Of a stretch of DNA of 64,000 bases, positions 7,439 to 15,998 are shown piece by piece. The translations under genes and the position numbers were made by a program. The notes under the pieces are model-generated. The model saw only the letters and a list, made by a program, of their open reading frames with translations, searched no databases and was not told where the DNA came from. Source of the stretch: an uncultured Bacteroidales bacterium (GTDB lineage: Bacteria > Bacteroidota > Bacteroidia > Bacteroidales > UBA3663); NCBI GenBank assembly GCA_905235375.1, contig CAJOLH010000001.1:62001-126000 (forward strand). Reading direction: 5' to 3'. Position 1 is the first letter of the stretch; every line of letters begins with the position of its first letter.

Positions 7439-10312
7439 ATGAAGAAAACTTTACTTCTTACGATTGCTGCAGTAGCCCTGATGAGCGCTACTGAGGCTAA
7501 TGCTGAATTCAGGAAGTGGGACTTCTCCAAGTGGAGCACCGCTACCATCGACAACCTACAGAAGGGCGCTTTTGCCAATGCCGGCACCATCAACCCCGAA
7601 TCGGGATGGTCGGACGTGGAGAAGACTTCTGCCACTGCTCCTACCGATCTCAGTGCAGGCAACTGCTTCTGGGAGGTTACCGCACAGGGTTCTGCCGCTG
7701 GTTCGACGCTGACAGCTGCAGGTCAGACCATCGTCGAACTTGAAGGTCTGCTTTACACCAACACTTCTGCACGTTCGCTTGCCATCGCCCTCAACTATCA
7801 GGGTCCATTGAGCGACGGATTCGGTCCTTATCATGGCGCCAGCTACCTTTGGTGCGGCAGCAGCAAGAAGAACTACTTCGTCATCCCTAACGTTGCTGTA
7901 GGCGAAAAGATCTACATTGGCGTCGAGAGCCACAAATCAACCGAGGCTCGTGGCGTTGAACTCTATGTCTATACTTCGAGCAATGCCCGTGGCACCAGGA
8001 TCTTAGGTGAGGACGGCGCTGAAGCTCCCGCTGTTCCTATCGACTACACCGAGCAGGTTTGGCAGGTTCAGGAAGGCATTGAGGAAACACCCAACGAGGA
8101 TGGCACCTACAACATCGTGATCTATAACACCAACGGCTGCCACCTCTACTACATCCAGGTAGGCGAAGACCAGGGTTCACAAATGGAAGATATGAAGATT
8201 GCCTATCTTTACGACAGCTCCTACAACGGCTATAAGATTGATGGTGTGGGCGCAGGCTATGCTGCCGACGGCGGCCTTGATGTCGATCCCGTCTATATTA
8301 CCTTGATGGACTACGACGTAACAGCCATCGACTACAACAGCGACGAGGTGAAAGCCATGACCAGCGCCGAGCTCAACGACTCGCTGCTCAACTTCGACGT
8401 AGTAGTAGCCAGCGAAGCCGTATCGAGTGGAAATGCCTATGCCAAGGGTCTTGTCGATATCATCAACAAGGTGCCTATGCTCAACCTGAAGTCGTTCATG
8501 TATAAGAGCGGCGTATGGAGCTTCGGCGCAGGCTCTAATCCTTCGCCCAAGGCCAACAGCATCACCGTGGCTGAGGATTTCCTCGATGATCCCCTCTTTG
8601 CCGACGTGACCACGATGGATGAGAACGGTGTGATCCAGCTCTTCAAGAGCGACCCAGCTGACATCACCGCAGGCAACCTCGTACAGGGCTACACCGTGAC
8701 CGAGGGCTCACTCATTGCCGATGACGCAGTGATTGCCACCGTAGGCGACGGCATCAATGCCATCCACAGCCACGGCACCAAGAACCAGTATATGCTCATC
8801 CCATTGTCGAGCGATCACCTGATTGCTGATGGTGACTTCAACCTCACCGACGACGCTCTGACCATCGTTCGCAATGCCGTGAACATCCTGGCAACCACCA
8901 AGAGCAAGGTGCAGAATGCTGCCATGCCAATCATTTCGCAGGAGCCTGCTGACGGCATGACTACTGTCACCATCAGTTGTGTAACACCAGGCAACACCAT
9001 CTTCTACACCACCGATGGTACCGACCCGACAGCAGCAAGCACCGTTTATACCGAGCCTTTCGCTGTGACTGAGGACGGCCTTGTAGTGAAGGCATTTGCC
9101 CAGGCTCATGGTTATAACGATTCGAACATCGCCACTGCCACCATCACTGTGAAGACGCAGGCACAGGCTCCAAGCATCGACATCCAGGAGGAAGCAGGCC
9201 AAACCGTAGTCACCCTCACTGGTGAAGAAGGCACCAACATCTACTTCAACTTCCAGGGTCTCACCGCATCGGCTACCTCACAGCTCTACACCGAGCCTCT
9301 CGTTCTGACCGAACCCGCCACGATCACCATGTTTGCCGAGAGTGACTCGAAGATCACTTCGCCCATCACCGAAGCAGAGATCGAGGTGGCTGGCATCTTC
9401 AACCCCATCGACACCGTAGCTCACTTCAATGCCGGCCAGACCGACTGGTACGACAACGTGGTAATCACCGTCGGTGAGAACAATTACAGCGCAGCCGATG
9501 CCGTCACCGAGGGTATCGCAAGTGGAAGTGCATCTGCAATCTACTATTTCGGCAAGAGCTCATGGAGCTACTATAGCGACGTGGTTGACCACACCGAGAT
9601 CGTCTATGAGGAAGACGGCGTAACCCCGATGAAGGACATCAACGGCAACGACTCGATCAGGACCATCTATGTACCCGATGCAGCAGCCTTCCGTAAGATC
9701 ACTTCCACTACCGACACCCAGTGGACCATCGAAACCGAAGGTCAGGTAGTAACCGGCGAGACCACACTGAAGCCAGAGGTTGGCGTAGGCAATGGCGCTA
9801 CAGGTCGCTTTGCTGAGACAGCATTTGATGCCATCGGTACTCCTACCACCGGCGTCGTTGACTTCGGCGGCAAGAATTCAGGCGAACCCTACACCATGCG
9901 CGTAGTCAGCAACGAGAAGTTTGCAGCTCCATTCGACGTAGTGACCTATCTGGGCAATGGTTCGACAGGCACTCCAAACATCGAGATTCAGGTTTCTGCC
10001 GATGGCGAGAACTGGACCAAGATTGGAGACGTGAACTACTGCACCACCCAGCGCTACTGGAAGAAGACCCGCGTACATCAGGGCGAAGAAGGCGAGTTCT
10101 TCGTACGTCTGGCTCAGACTGGCGGCAGCAGCAAGGCCCAGCTCTACGACATCCTCATCATCACCACTACTGCTGAAGTAGGCATTGAGGAGATCAGCGA
10201 GGATAGCACACGCGGCAACCAGCAGATGTTCGACATCTACGGTCGTCAGATCCAGGCTCCAGCAGCCGGACAGATCTTCATCCTCAACGGCAAGAAGGCT
10301 GTTCAGTTCTAA
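7439..10312 (+). CDS. Large secreted protein with chitobiase/hexosaminidase C-terminal-type domain
   Basis: 957 residues with a signal peptide (LLLTIAAVALMSATEANA). Residues about 500-575 form a chitobiase_C-like beta-sandwich (GNTIFYTTDGTDPT, VVKAFAQAHGYNDS), and a weaker second copy follows at about 578-655. No catalytic domain is recognisable. The N-terminal part (FRKWDFSKWS) resembles the opening of other Prevotella surface proteins of unknown role. It ends with FDIYGRQ...ILNGKKAVQF, the shared surface-sorting-type tail. Codon use is markedly more biased (ATC, AAC, GAC, TTC, ACC) than in neighbours, consistent with high expression. It may be an adhesin or glycan-binding surface protein; the exact role cannot be read from the sequence. 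Confidence 0.75.
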   Translation: MKKTLLLTIAAVALMSATEANAEFRKWDFSKWSTATIDNLQKGAFANAGTINPESGWSDVEKTSATAPTDLSAGNCFWEVTAQGSAAGSTLTAAGQTIVELEGLLYTNTSARSLAIALNYQGPLSDGFGPYHGASYLWCGSSKKNYFVIPNVAVGEKIYIGVESHKSTEARGVELYVYTSSNARGTRILGEDGAEAPAVPIDYTEQVWQVQEGIEETPNEDGTYNIVIYNTNGCHLYYIQVGEDQGSQMEDMKIAYLYDSSYNGYKIDGVGAGYAADGGLDVDPVYITLMDYDVTAIDYNSDEVKAMTSAELNDSLLNFDVVVASEAVSSGNAYAKGLVDIINKVPMLNLKSFMYKSGVWSFGAGSNPSPKANSITVAEDFLDDPLFADVTTMDENGVIQLFKSDPADITAGNLVQGYTVTEGSLIADDAVIATVGDGINAIHSHGTKNQYMLIPLSSDHLIADGDFNLTDDALTIVRNAVNILATTKSKVQNAAMPIISQEPADGMTTVTISCVTPGNTIFYTTDGTDPTAASTVYTEPFAVTEDGLVVKAFAQAHGYNDSNIATATITVKTQAQAPSIDIQEEAGQTVVTLTGEEGTNIYFNFQGLTASATSQLYTEPLVLTEPATITMFAESDSKITSPITEAEIEVAGIFNPIDTVAHFNAGQTDWYDNVVITVGENNYSAADAVTEGIASGSASAIYYFGKSSWSYYSDVVDHTEIVYEEDGVTPMKDINGNDSIRTIYVPDAAAFRKITSTTDTQWTIETEGQVVTGETTLKPEVGVGNGATGRFAETAFDAIGTPTTGVVDFGGKNSGEPYTMRVVSNEKFAAPFDVVTYLGNGSTGTPNIEIQVSADGENWTKIGDVNYCTTQRYWKKTRVHQGEEGEFFVRLAQTGGSSKAQLYDILIITTTAEVGIEEISEDSTRGNQQMFDIYGRQIQAPAAGQIFILNGKKAVQF

Positions 10313-10401
10313 ATCTTCTATATTTCGGAATTTCGGGATTTCGTTATTCCGTTATTCTGAAATTCCGAAATACTTGAATACCTAAAATCTCAAAACCTAT
10401 T

Positions 10402-10423
10402 GCACGGGGCTCTCTCCCCGTGC
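10402..10423 (+). terminator. GC-rich hairpin downstream of the large secreted protein
   Basis: GCACGGGG at 10402-10409 and CCCCGTGC at 10416-10423 form a perfect 8-bp stem with a CTCTCT loop, 90 bases after the stop. There is no strong T run, so termination is likely but not certain. Confidence 0.5.
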
Positions 10424-10437
10424 GATTCTATAAATTA

Positions 10438-10620
10438 CTCAAGTTTCGCATTTGCTCAACTTGATGGATAATAAGGGATATTAAGGGATATTTGGGGATA
10501 TTAAGGGAAGACACTTTCGCCTATAGAGATTGGGACCCAAAAAACAAACGTCCCTTAAAATCCCTTAGATTCCCTTAAAATCCCTTAGAATCTTCAACTT
10601 TCGCATTTGCGAAAGTTGAA
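10438..10620. repeat. Inverted-repeat cluster between the secreted protein and the B12 operon
   Basis: Three nested signals are visible. A degenerate dyad TCAAGTT...AACTTGA flanks TCGCATTTGC near 10438-10463. A run of words GATATTAAGGG at about 10467-10508 is answered by its complement (TCCCTTAAAATCCCTTAG) at about 10550-10590, able to form a long imperfect hairpin. At 10593-10620 there is a perfect 12-bp stem, TTCAACTTTCGC / GCGAAAGTTGAA, with an ATTT loop. The last element lies just before the riboswitch and could end upstream transcription. No gene is seen in 10313-10620. Confidence 0.6.
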
Positions 10621-10628
10621 TAAATAAG

Positions 10629-10804
10629 TTGTCAGTTCCGCAGCCTGACCCCTGCGGATTAAAAGGGAATCCGGTGCGAATCCGGAACAGTCCCGCTGCT
10701 GTATGTCATCACGAACCCAAGGGCCACAATAAGTCACTGTCCACGTTAACAGACGGGAAGACGGTCCGATGGGGATGACGAGTCAGAAGACCTGCTGGCA
10801 ACTG
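10629..10804 (+). ncRNA. Cobalamin (adenosylcobalamin-type) riboswitch
   Basis: The conserved core is clear: CCTGCGGATTAAAAGGGAAT, then CCGGTGCGAATCCGGAACAG, then TCCCGCTGCTGTA, and the B12 box AGTCAGAAGACCTGC at 10781-10795. The outer helix can form between CAGTT near 10632 and AACTG at about 10800. It precedes btuB and the rest of the B12 uptake operon, so bound cobalamin should lower their expression. Downstream, TCCTG/CAGGA at about 10827-10843 can pair across a purine-rich AGGAGGG, which points to control at translation initiation, although that part is inferred. Confidence 0.93.
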
Positions 10805-10871
10805 CCCGGGAAATGATGTTTTCCAATCCTGCGATCGACAGGAGGGCGAATGTTCGGTTAACAAAACAAGA

Positions 10872-12881
10872 ATGAGACATCTGATGCGTATTGTCCTGCT
10901 CATCTTTTTGGGCAGCATTGGACTTTGGATTACAGCCATCGCCCAAGATACGGTGCGTGTCATTGAAAACGTAACTGTTCGCAGCAAGATCAGATACCAT
11001 GAGACAATAACCCCGCAAACCTTAAAAGGCGAAGAGCTTGAGAAAGTGAATGCCCATACGGTAGCGGATGCGCTACGTTTCATGAGCGACGTACAACTGA
11101 AGGATTATGGAGGAATCGGAGGAATGAAAACCGTGAATTTGCGTTCGCTCGGTTCGCAGCATGTAGGCATCTATTATGATGGTATCGAATTAGGGAATGC
11201 ACAGAATGGCGTGATTGACCTCGGACAATTCTCATTGGACAACGTGGAAGAAGTGAGCGTCTATCAGGGGCAACGCTCAGCCATCATGCAGACAGCTTCT
11301 GACTTCGCCAATGCCGGCAGCATCTACATTAAGACATCCCGACATAGATTCAACGAGGGGACATATGCCGAATCCTATAAAATCAAGGTGCAAATGGGAG
11401 CGTCGAACCTGATTCGTCTTTCTGCTCTTTACGAGCGACGCTTGCAGGAGAAGCTGACCATAAGTACAAACCTGGAAGTGCTTTCAACCAATGGGAAGTA
11501 CGACTTCCAATACCGACGGCGCAACCACGATGGAAGCATTGCCTACGACACCACAGCCACCCGACAGAATGGCGACGTACAAGCAATACGTGCCGAAGTG
11601 AACCTCAACGGAGATATTACGGACGGATATTGGCAGGCCAAAGCCTACACTTATCATTCAAATCGAGGCATACCGGGCGCCATAGTCAATAACGTCTGGC
11701 GACGTGGAGAGCGCCAAAGCGATGACAATGCTTTCGTTCAAGGCGTATGGCAGAAAGAGCTGAGTCCGATCTACACGCTTCGCGCGTTGACCAAATACGC
11801 GAATTACCGTACACATTATTTAAATAAAGATTCGACACAACTGACGGCAGACAATACCTTCCGTCAGCAGGAAGCCTATCTGAGTCTGGTGAATGTGCTT
11901 GAGATTACTCCATGGTGGAGTGTTTCGGCGAGCGAAGATGTACGGTGGAATTATCTTGATGCAGATATGCCGATGTTCGTCCATCCGAAACGATGGTCAG
12001 TTCTCAGTTCGTTTGCATCTGCTATGGATCTGGGCAGGCTGCAAGTGCAGGGCAGTATCGTCTATTCGCGCTATCATGACAAGACAAGAAGCGGCTTACA
12101 AAACCATTCGATCGACAGCTGGACTCCTGCCCTATTCGCAAGCTATCGTCCAACAGACTTTATCCAGCTGACAGGGTTTGTCAAAAAGAGTTATCGGATG
12201 CCAACTTTCAACGACCTGTATTATACCAATATCGGCAATGCTTTTCTCAATCCCGAATCGGCTATTCAGTACGACCTCGGCGTTCGAATATCGAATAATG
12301 CCAAATTGGGCTTTAATGACAACCACACTATAAACGGGAGCTTGGAAGCCCACATCTATCACAACTCAGTGCATGACAAGATTGTGGCTTATCCGAAGGG
12401 TCAACAGTTCCGATGGACAATGCTCAACCTTGGACGTGTGCATATCGACGGCATAGACTTGCAAGCCCAAACGACGTGGAATGTGCTGGAGAGATTGCGC
12501 CTTTCGTCGAGAATACAATACACCTATCAACGAGCAGTGGATGTGACCGACCCAGCGACATCCTATTACAAGGACCAGATTCCCTACACGCCCTGGCATA
12601 GCGGTTCGGCAACATTTATGGCCGAATACGGCGCATGGGACTTTGCCTACAACTTCGTCTATACAGGCGAACGCTATTGCCAGCAGGAAAATATCGTTTA
12701 CAACCACGTTGAACCTTGGTACACAAGCGATGTTCACCTTGCATGGCGACGCAGGTTCGGACACCATTCGTGGAAGGCGACATTGGAGGTCAATAACATC
12801 TTCGACCAACAATACGACGTGATCATCAACTATCCCATGCCAGGGAGAAACTTTAACGTGACTCTTTTATGCGAATTTTGA
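10872..12881 (+). CDS. btuB: TonB-dependent cobalamin receptor BtuB
   Basis: 669 residues with a signal peptide, a plug domain at about 30-150 (ALRFMSDVQL, VNLRSLGSQHVGIYYDG, VEEVSVYQGQ) and a long barrel ending in the aromatic signature NVTLLCEF. It lies directly behind the cobalamin riboswitch and is followed by a BtuG-type lipoprotein and BtuF/BtuC, so corrinoid is the expected substrate. In Bacteroides, BtuB barrels form stable complexes with BtuG lids. The start at 10872 was chosen for the signal peptide; an in-frame ATG at 10887 is an alternative. The stop overlaps the next gene by 13 bases, implying coupled translation. Confidence 0.88.
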   Translation: MRHLMRIVLLIFLGSIGLWITAIAQDTVRVIENVTVRSKIRYHETITPQTLKGEELEKVNAHTVADALRFMSDVQLKDYGGIGGMKTVNLRSLGSQHVGIYYDGIELGNAQNGVIDLGQFSLDNVEEVSVYQGQRSAIMQTASDFANAGSIYIKTSRHRFNEGTYAESYKIKVQMGASNLIRLSALYERRLQEKLTISTNLEVLSTNGKYDFQYRRRNHDGSIAYDTTATRQNGDVQAIRAEVNLNGDITDGYWQAKAYTYHSNRGIPGAIVNNVWRRGERQSDDNAFVQGVWQKELSPIYTLRALTKYANYRTHYLNKDSTQLTADNTFRQQEAYLSLVNVLEITPWWSVSASEDVRWNYLDADMPMFVHPKRWSVLSSFASAMDLGRLQVQGSIVYSRYHDKTRSGLQNHSIDSWTPALFASYRPTDFIQLTGFVKKSYRMPTFNDLYYTNIGNAFLNPESAIQYDLGVRISNNAKLGFNDNHTINGSLEAHIYHNSVHDKIVAYPKGQQFRWTMLNLGRVHIDGIDLQAQTTWNVLERLRLSSRIQYTYQRAVDVTDPATSYYKDQIPYTPWHSGSATFMAEYGAWDFAYNFVYTGERYCQQENIVYNHVEPWYTSDVHLAWRRRFGHHSWKATLEVNNIFDQQYDVIINYPMPGRNFNVTLLCEF

Positions 12882-14008
12882 AGCTGCTGCTTTGCCTCCT
12901 GCCCCTTGGCCTGTTCTCGTGTCGCGAGGATGAATATGTCACGTACATGACCGACGAGGACACGGGTGTCCCATCCGCAGAAGGGAACGACATAGTGGGA
13001 CTATATATCCTCAACGAAGGAAACATGGGGTCCAACCGATGCACCTTGGATTACCTGGATCTCGGTGGGAAGGATTCGACCATACACTATTATCGAAACA
13101 TCTATGCGGAGCGAAATCCATCGACCGTAAAGGAACTGGGCGATGTGGGCAATGACATCGGCATCTATGGCACGAAGCTTTGGATAGTGGTGAATTGCTC
13201 GAACAAGGTGGAAGTGTGTGAGGCAGAATCTACACGACGTATCGGACAAGTCAATATCGATAATTGCCGATATCTTGCTTTCGATGAAGGCTATGCCTAT
13301 GTGAGCAGTTATGCCGGTCCTGTCCAAGTGGCAGATAATTGTCCATTGGGACGAGTTTACAAGGTCGATACATTGACTTTGCAGAAGGTCGATTCGGTCG
13401 TTGTGGGCTATCAACCTGAGGAGATGGCAGTCGCCGATGGGAAACTGTATGTGGCGAACAGCGGCGGCTATCGCGTTCCAACGTACGACAATCGTATCAT
13501 GGTCATTGATTTGGCAACCTTCAAGGTCATCAAGGAAATAGAGGTGGATATCAATCTGCATCGTTTGCTTGCCGACTCGCATGGGCAACTTTGGGTTTCG
13601 ACACGAGGGAACTTCTACGATGTTGCCCCAGCCCTCTATTACCTCAAGGACGATAAGGTGGTGACTCGTCTGGAGATTCCCGTCAGTTCGATGACAATCG
13701 CTGGCGATTCACTCTATTTTACAGGAACTACGTTCAGCTATGTCGATGGTAGCTACCGAAAAAACTTCGGCATCGTAGATGTGCAGCGAAGAGCAGTCAT
13801 CGACACAAACCTGTTTGATGCACCCGAAATCAAGAATATCACCCTGCCCTACGGTATTATCGTCAACCCCATCGACAAAGACTTCTACCTTCTCGATGCC
13901 AAAAACTATGTTTCGAGCGGAGAACTGCTACATTTCGATGCTTCCGGACAATTTCAGTGGCGCGTCTCTACAGGCGACATTCCTTCACGTGGCGCTTTTC
14001 TTCAATAA
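12869..14008 (+). CDS. BtuG-like beta-propeller surface lipoprotein
   Basis: 379 residues. The lipobox is LGLFSC, so this is a lipoprotein. The mature chain is made of repeating YncE/DUF5074-type blade motifs (ILNEGNMGSNRCTLDYLD, YGTKLWIVVNCSNKVEV, YAYVSSYAGPVQV, KLYVANSGGYRVP), fitting a seven-bladed propeller. BtuG proteins of Bacteroides are propeller lipoproteins that bind cobalamin very tightly on the cell surface and pass it to BtuB. The overlap with btuB and the upstream riboswitch make the same role very likely here. The symbol btuG is not assigned because the match is from architecture and context only. Confidence 0.8.
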   Translation: MRILKLLLCLLPLGLFSCREDEYVTYMTDEDTGVPSAEGNDIVGLYILNEGNMGSNRCTLDYLDLGGKDSTIHYYRNIYAERNPSTVKELGDVGNDIGIYGTKLWIVVNCSNKVEVCEAESTRRIGQVNIDNCRYLAFDEGYAYVSSYAGPVQVADNCPLGRVYKVDTLTLQKVDSVVVGYQPEEMAVADGKLYVANSGGYRVPTYDNRIMVIDLATFKVIKEIEVDINLHRLLADSHGQLWVSTRGNFYDVAPALYYLKDDKVVTRLEIPVSSMTIAGDSLYFTGTTFSYVDGSYRKNFGIVDVQRRAVIDTNLFDAPEIKNITLPYGIIVNPIDKDFYLLDAKNYVSSGELLHFDASGQFQWRVSTGDIPSRGAFLQ

Positions 14009-14028
14009 ACACTAAAAAACTAAAAATT

Positions 14029-14844
14029 ATGAAAAAGATTTGCATCTGCTTGCTTTGTGCTACGATGGTTGGCACAACGAGTTTGGCTCAGCAATTTGCT
14101 GACTTCGAGGATCTGGGACTTTCAGCCGAAAGCTATTGGAATGGATCCGATGGTTCGGGATCGTTTACGAGTGGAGATTACACTTTCTCCAACAACTTCA
14201 CTGACTGGGGCGAGTATGGCACGTCGTGGGACGGTTTTGCCTACTCAACGATGTCTGCGGCGACATTTGCTTCGTTGGAAGACCAATACAACAGTTGTGT
14301 GGGACATGGTGCCAATGACAGCCAGACGTTCGCCGTGGTTTATTACAATTCATACAGCAGCAAATTGCCGACAGTGACTCGAAAGGATGGCGCACCGTTC
14401 AAACTCTATACCTGTCGCGTTACCAATTCGGCATACGCATATAATTCGATGAAGTATGGCGATGCTTACGCCAAGAAGTTTGACGAGAGTGACTGGTTTC
14501 TGATTACTGCCACTGGCTATCTAAATGATGTAAAATTGGGAACCGCCGAATATTATCTGGCTCAAAACGGAAAGATTACCGATTATTGGGACGTGATGGA
14601 CCTGTCAGGAATTGGCACAGTGGATCGTGTAGAGTTCAGTTTGTCAACAAGCGATGTCGGCGAATGGGGCATGAACACTCCAACCTATTTCTGTATGGAC
14701 AACTTCAATGAACCATCATCCATCGATGGCATCAATACGATAAGAAACAATGACTCCTCGACAAAGAATTTCGATTTGCAAGGGCGGCCCATTCAAGAAG
14801 GTCGTGGCATCATGATTTGCAATGGAAAAGTTATAATAAAATGA
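14029..14844 (+). CDS. DUF4465 secreted protein of the B12 operon
   Basis: 271 residues. The start at 14029 gives a proper signal peptide (KKICICLLCATMVGTTSLA); the open frame extends upstream but only into the btuG-like gene. DUF4465 hallmarks are WGEYGTSWDGFAYS near the middle and YFCMDNF towards the end. The protein lacks a lipobox and ends with FDLQGRPIQ...ICNGKVIIK, the short tail seen on three other exported proteins. DUF4465 proteins recur in riboswitch-controlled corrinoid loci of gut Bacteroidetes, so it may be an auxiliary corrinoid-binding surface protein (perhaps the BtuH group, from memory). The stop overlaps the next ATG (ATGA). Confidence 0.75.
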   Translation: MKKICICLLCATMVGTTSLAQQFADFEDLGLSAESYWNGSDGSGSFTSGDYTFSNNFTDWGEYGTSWDGFAYSTMSAATFASLEDQYNSCVGHGANDSQTFAVVYYNSYSSKLPTVTRKDGAPFKLYTCRVTNSAYAYNSMKYGDAYAKKFDESDWFLITATGYLNDVKLGTAEYYLAQNGKITDYWDVMDLSGIGTVDRVEFSLSTSDVGEWGMNTPTYFCMDNFNEPSSIDGINTIRNNDSSTKNFDLQGRPIQEGRGIMICNGKVIIK

Positions 14845-15995
14845 AAAAGATCTTTATCATCATAATCCTTATTCCATCCCTGTTGTTGCTGTTGAGCTGC
14901 AGGACATCGCAACAGCAACAAAGGGATGTCAAGATTGAGGGCAAGGGATTCGGCATTGAATATGCTGAACTTCTTGTCATGGAGGAACTGGGTGGCAATC
15001 GGACTTTATGCCGCATCCTTGACCCATGGCGCACAGGGAGGAACATGATGCAATACCTGTTGATACCCAAGGATGACGCGGAATGGAACGAGGACGTAGA
15101 GGCATCGTACGCTTCAAAATATGGTGAATCTACCGTCCTTCGCACACCTTTGACACGAATGACAATTACTACCGCGTGTCATACGTGGCTCCTTTCCCAA
15201 CTGAATGCCCTCGACAATATCGCCATCTTGTGCGACACCGCCTTCATCAATACCAACAATATCAAGACGTGGATGCGATCATCAAAACCCGACGGTCAAC
15301 CGACCATACTCGACGGAGGCACTGCGATGAAGCCGAATGTCGAAGTTCTAATGGCAGGAGAAAGTGATGCACTTTGGATCAGTCCATACGAAAATGCCAG
15401 TTTGGGAAATCTTGACAGGTTGCCTATCCCTATTATCTATTGTGCAGAGTATATGGAAAATTCTCCTTTGGCACGTGCTGAATGGATGAAGTTCTACGGG
15501 CGACTTGCAGGTCAAGGGAACAAGGCTGACTCGCTCTTTGAAGCCGTCGCAACCCGTTATGAGAAAATAGCGAAAAGCAGCGGAAATGGAAAGAAGATAC
15601 TTGTTGATCTGCCATACGGAGCCACATGGTACGTGCCTGCGGGATGCAGTGCATCGGCACAACTTTATGAGGATGCAGGATTCGTCTATCCATGGGCAGC
15701 AGACACACATTCGGGCAGTCTTTCGCTGAGCAAGGAGGCTGTGTTGGCGAAAGCACAGGATTGTGACATCTGGTACATCCGCTACATGGACACCAACAGA
15801 GACTGGAACTTGGCCGATTTCGAGCGGCAGAATGTCTTTTTCGACAAATTCAAGGCCGCACAAACCGGGAATGTTTGGGGATGCAATACGGCTTATTCGG
15901 ATTTCTTCGACGTCACGTCCTTCCGTCCCGACTCATTGCTCGAAAGCCTTGTGAAAGGCGATAATGCCTTCTATAGGAAAATTGAGAAAAATTAA
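14841..15995 (+). CDS. btuF: Cobalamin ABC transporter substrate-binding lipoprotein
   Basis: 384 residues from the ATG at 14841, which overlaps the previous stop. The lipobox LLLLLSC marks a periplasmic lipoprotein. The fold is the two-lobed Peripla_BP_2 type: LCRILDPWR, an AILCDTAFIN lobe, then IYCAEYMENSPLARAEWMK (the usual E.SPLGRAEW segment) and VPAGCSASAQLYEDAGF. It should bind corrinoid released by BtuB and hand it to the BtuC permease, whose gene follows three bases later. The family also contains siderophore binders, but the riboswitch and BtuB/BtuG context argue for cobalamin. Confidence 0.82.
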   Translation: MKKIFIIIILIPSLLLLLSCRTSQQQQRDVKIEGKGFGIEYAELLVMEELGGNRTLCRILDPWRTGRNMMQYLLIPKDDAEWNEDVEASYASKYGESTVLRTPLTRMTITTACHTWLLSQLNALDNIAILCDTAFINTNNIKTWMRSSKPDGQPTILDGGTAMKPNVEVLMAGESDALWISPYENASLGNLDRLPIPIIYCAEYMENSPLARAEWMKFYGRLAGQGNKADSLFEAVATRYEKIAKSSGNGKKILVDLPYGATWYVPAGCSASAQLYEDAGFVYPWAADTHSGSLSLSKEAVLAKAQDCDIWYIRYMDTNRDWNLADFERQNVFFDKFKAAQTGNVWGCNTAYSDFFDVTSFRPDSLLESLVKGDNAFYRKIEKN

Positions 15996-15998
15996 CTG

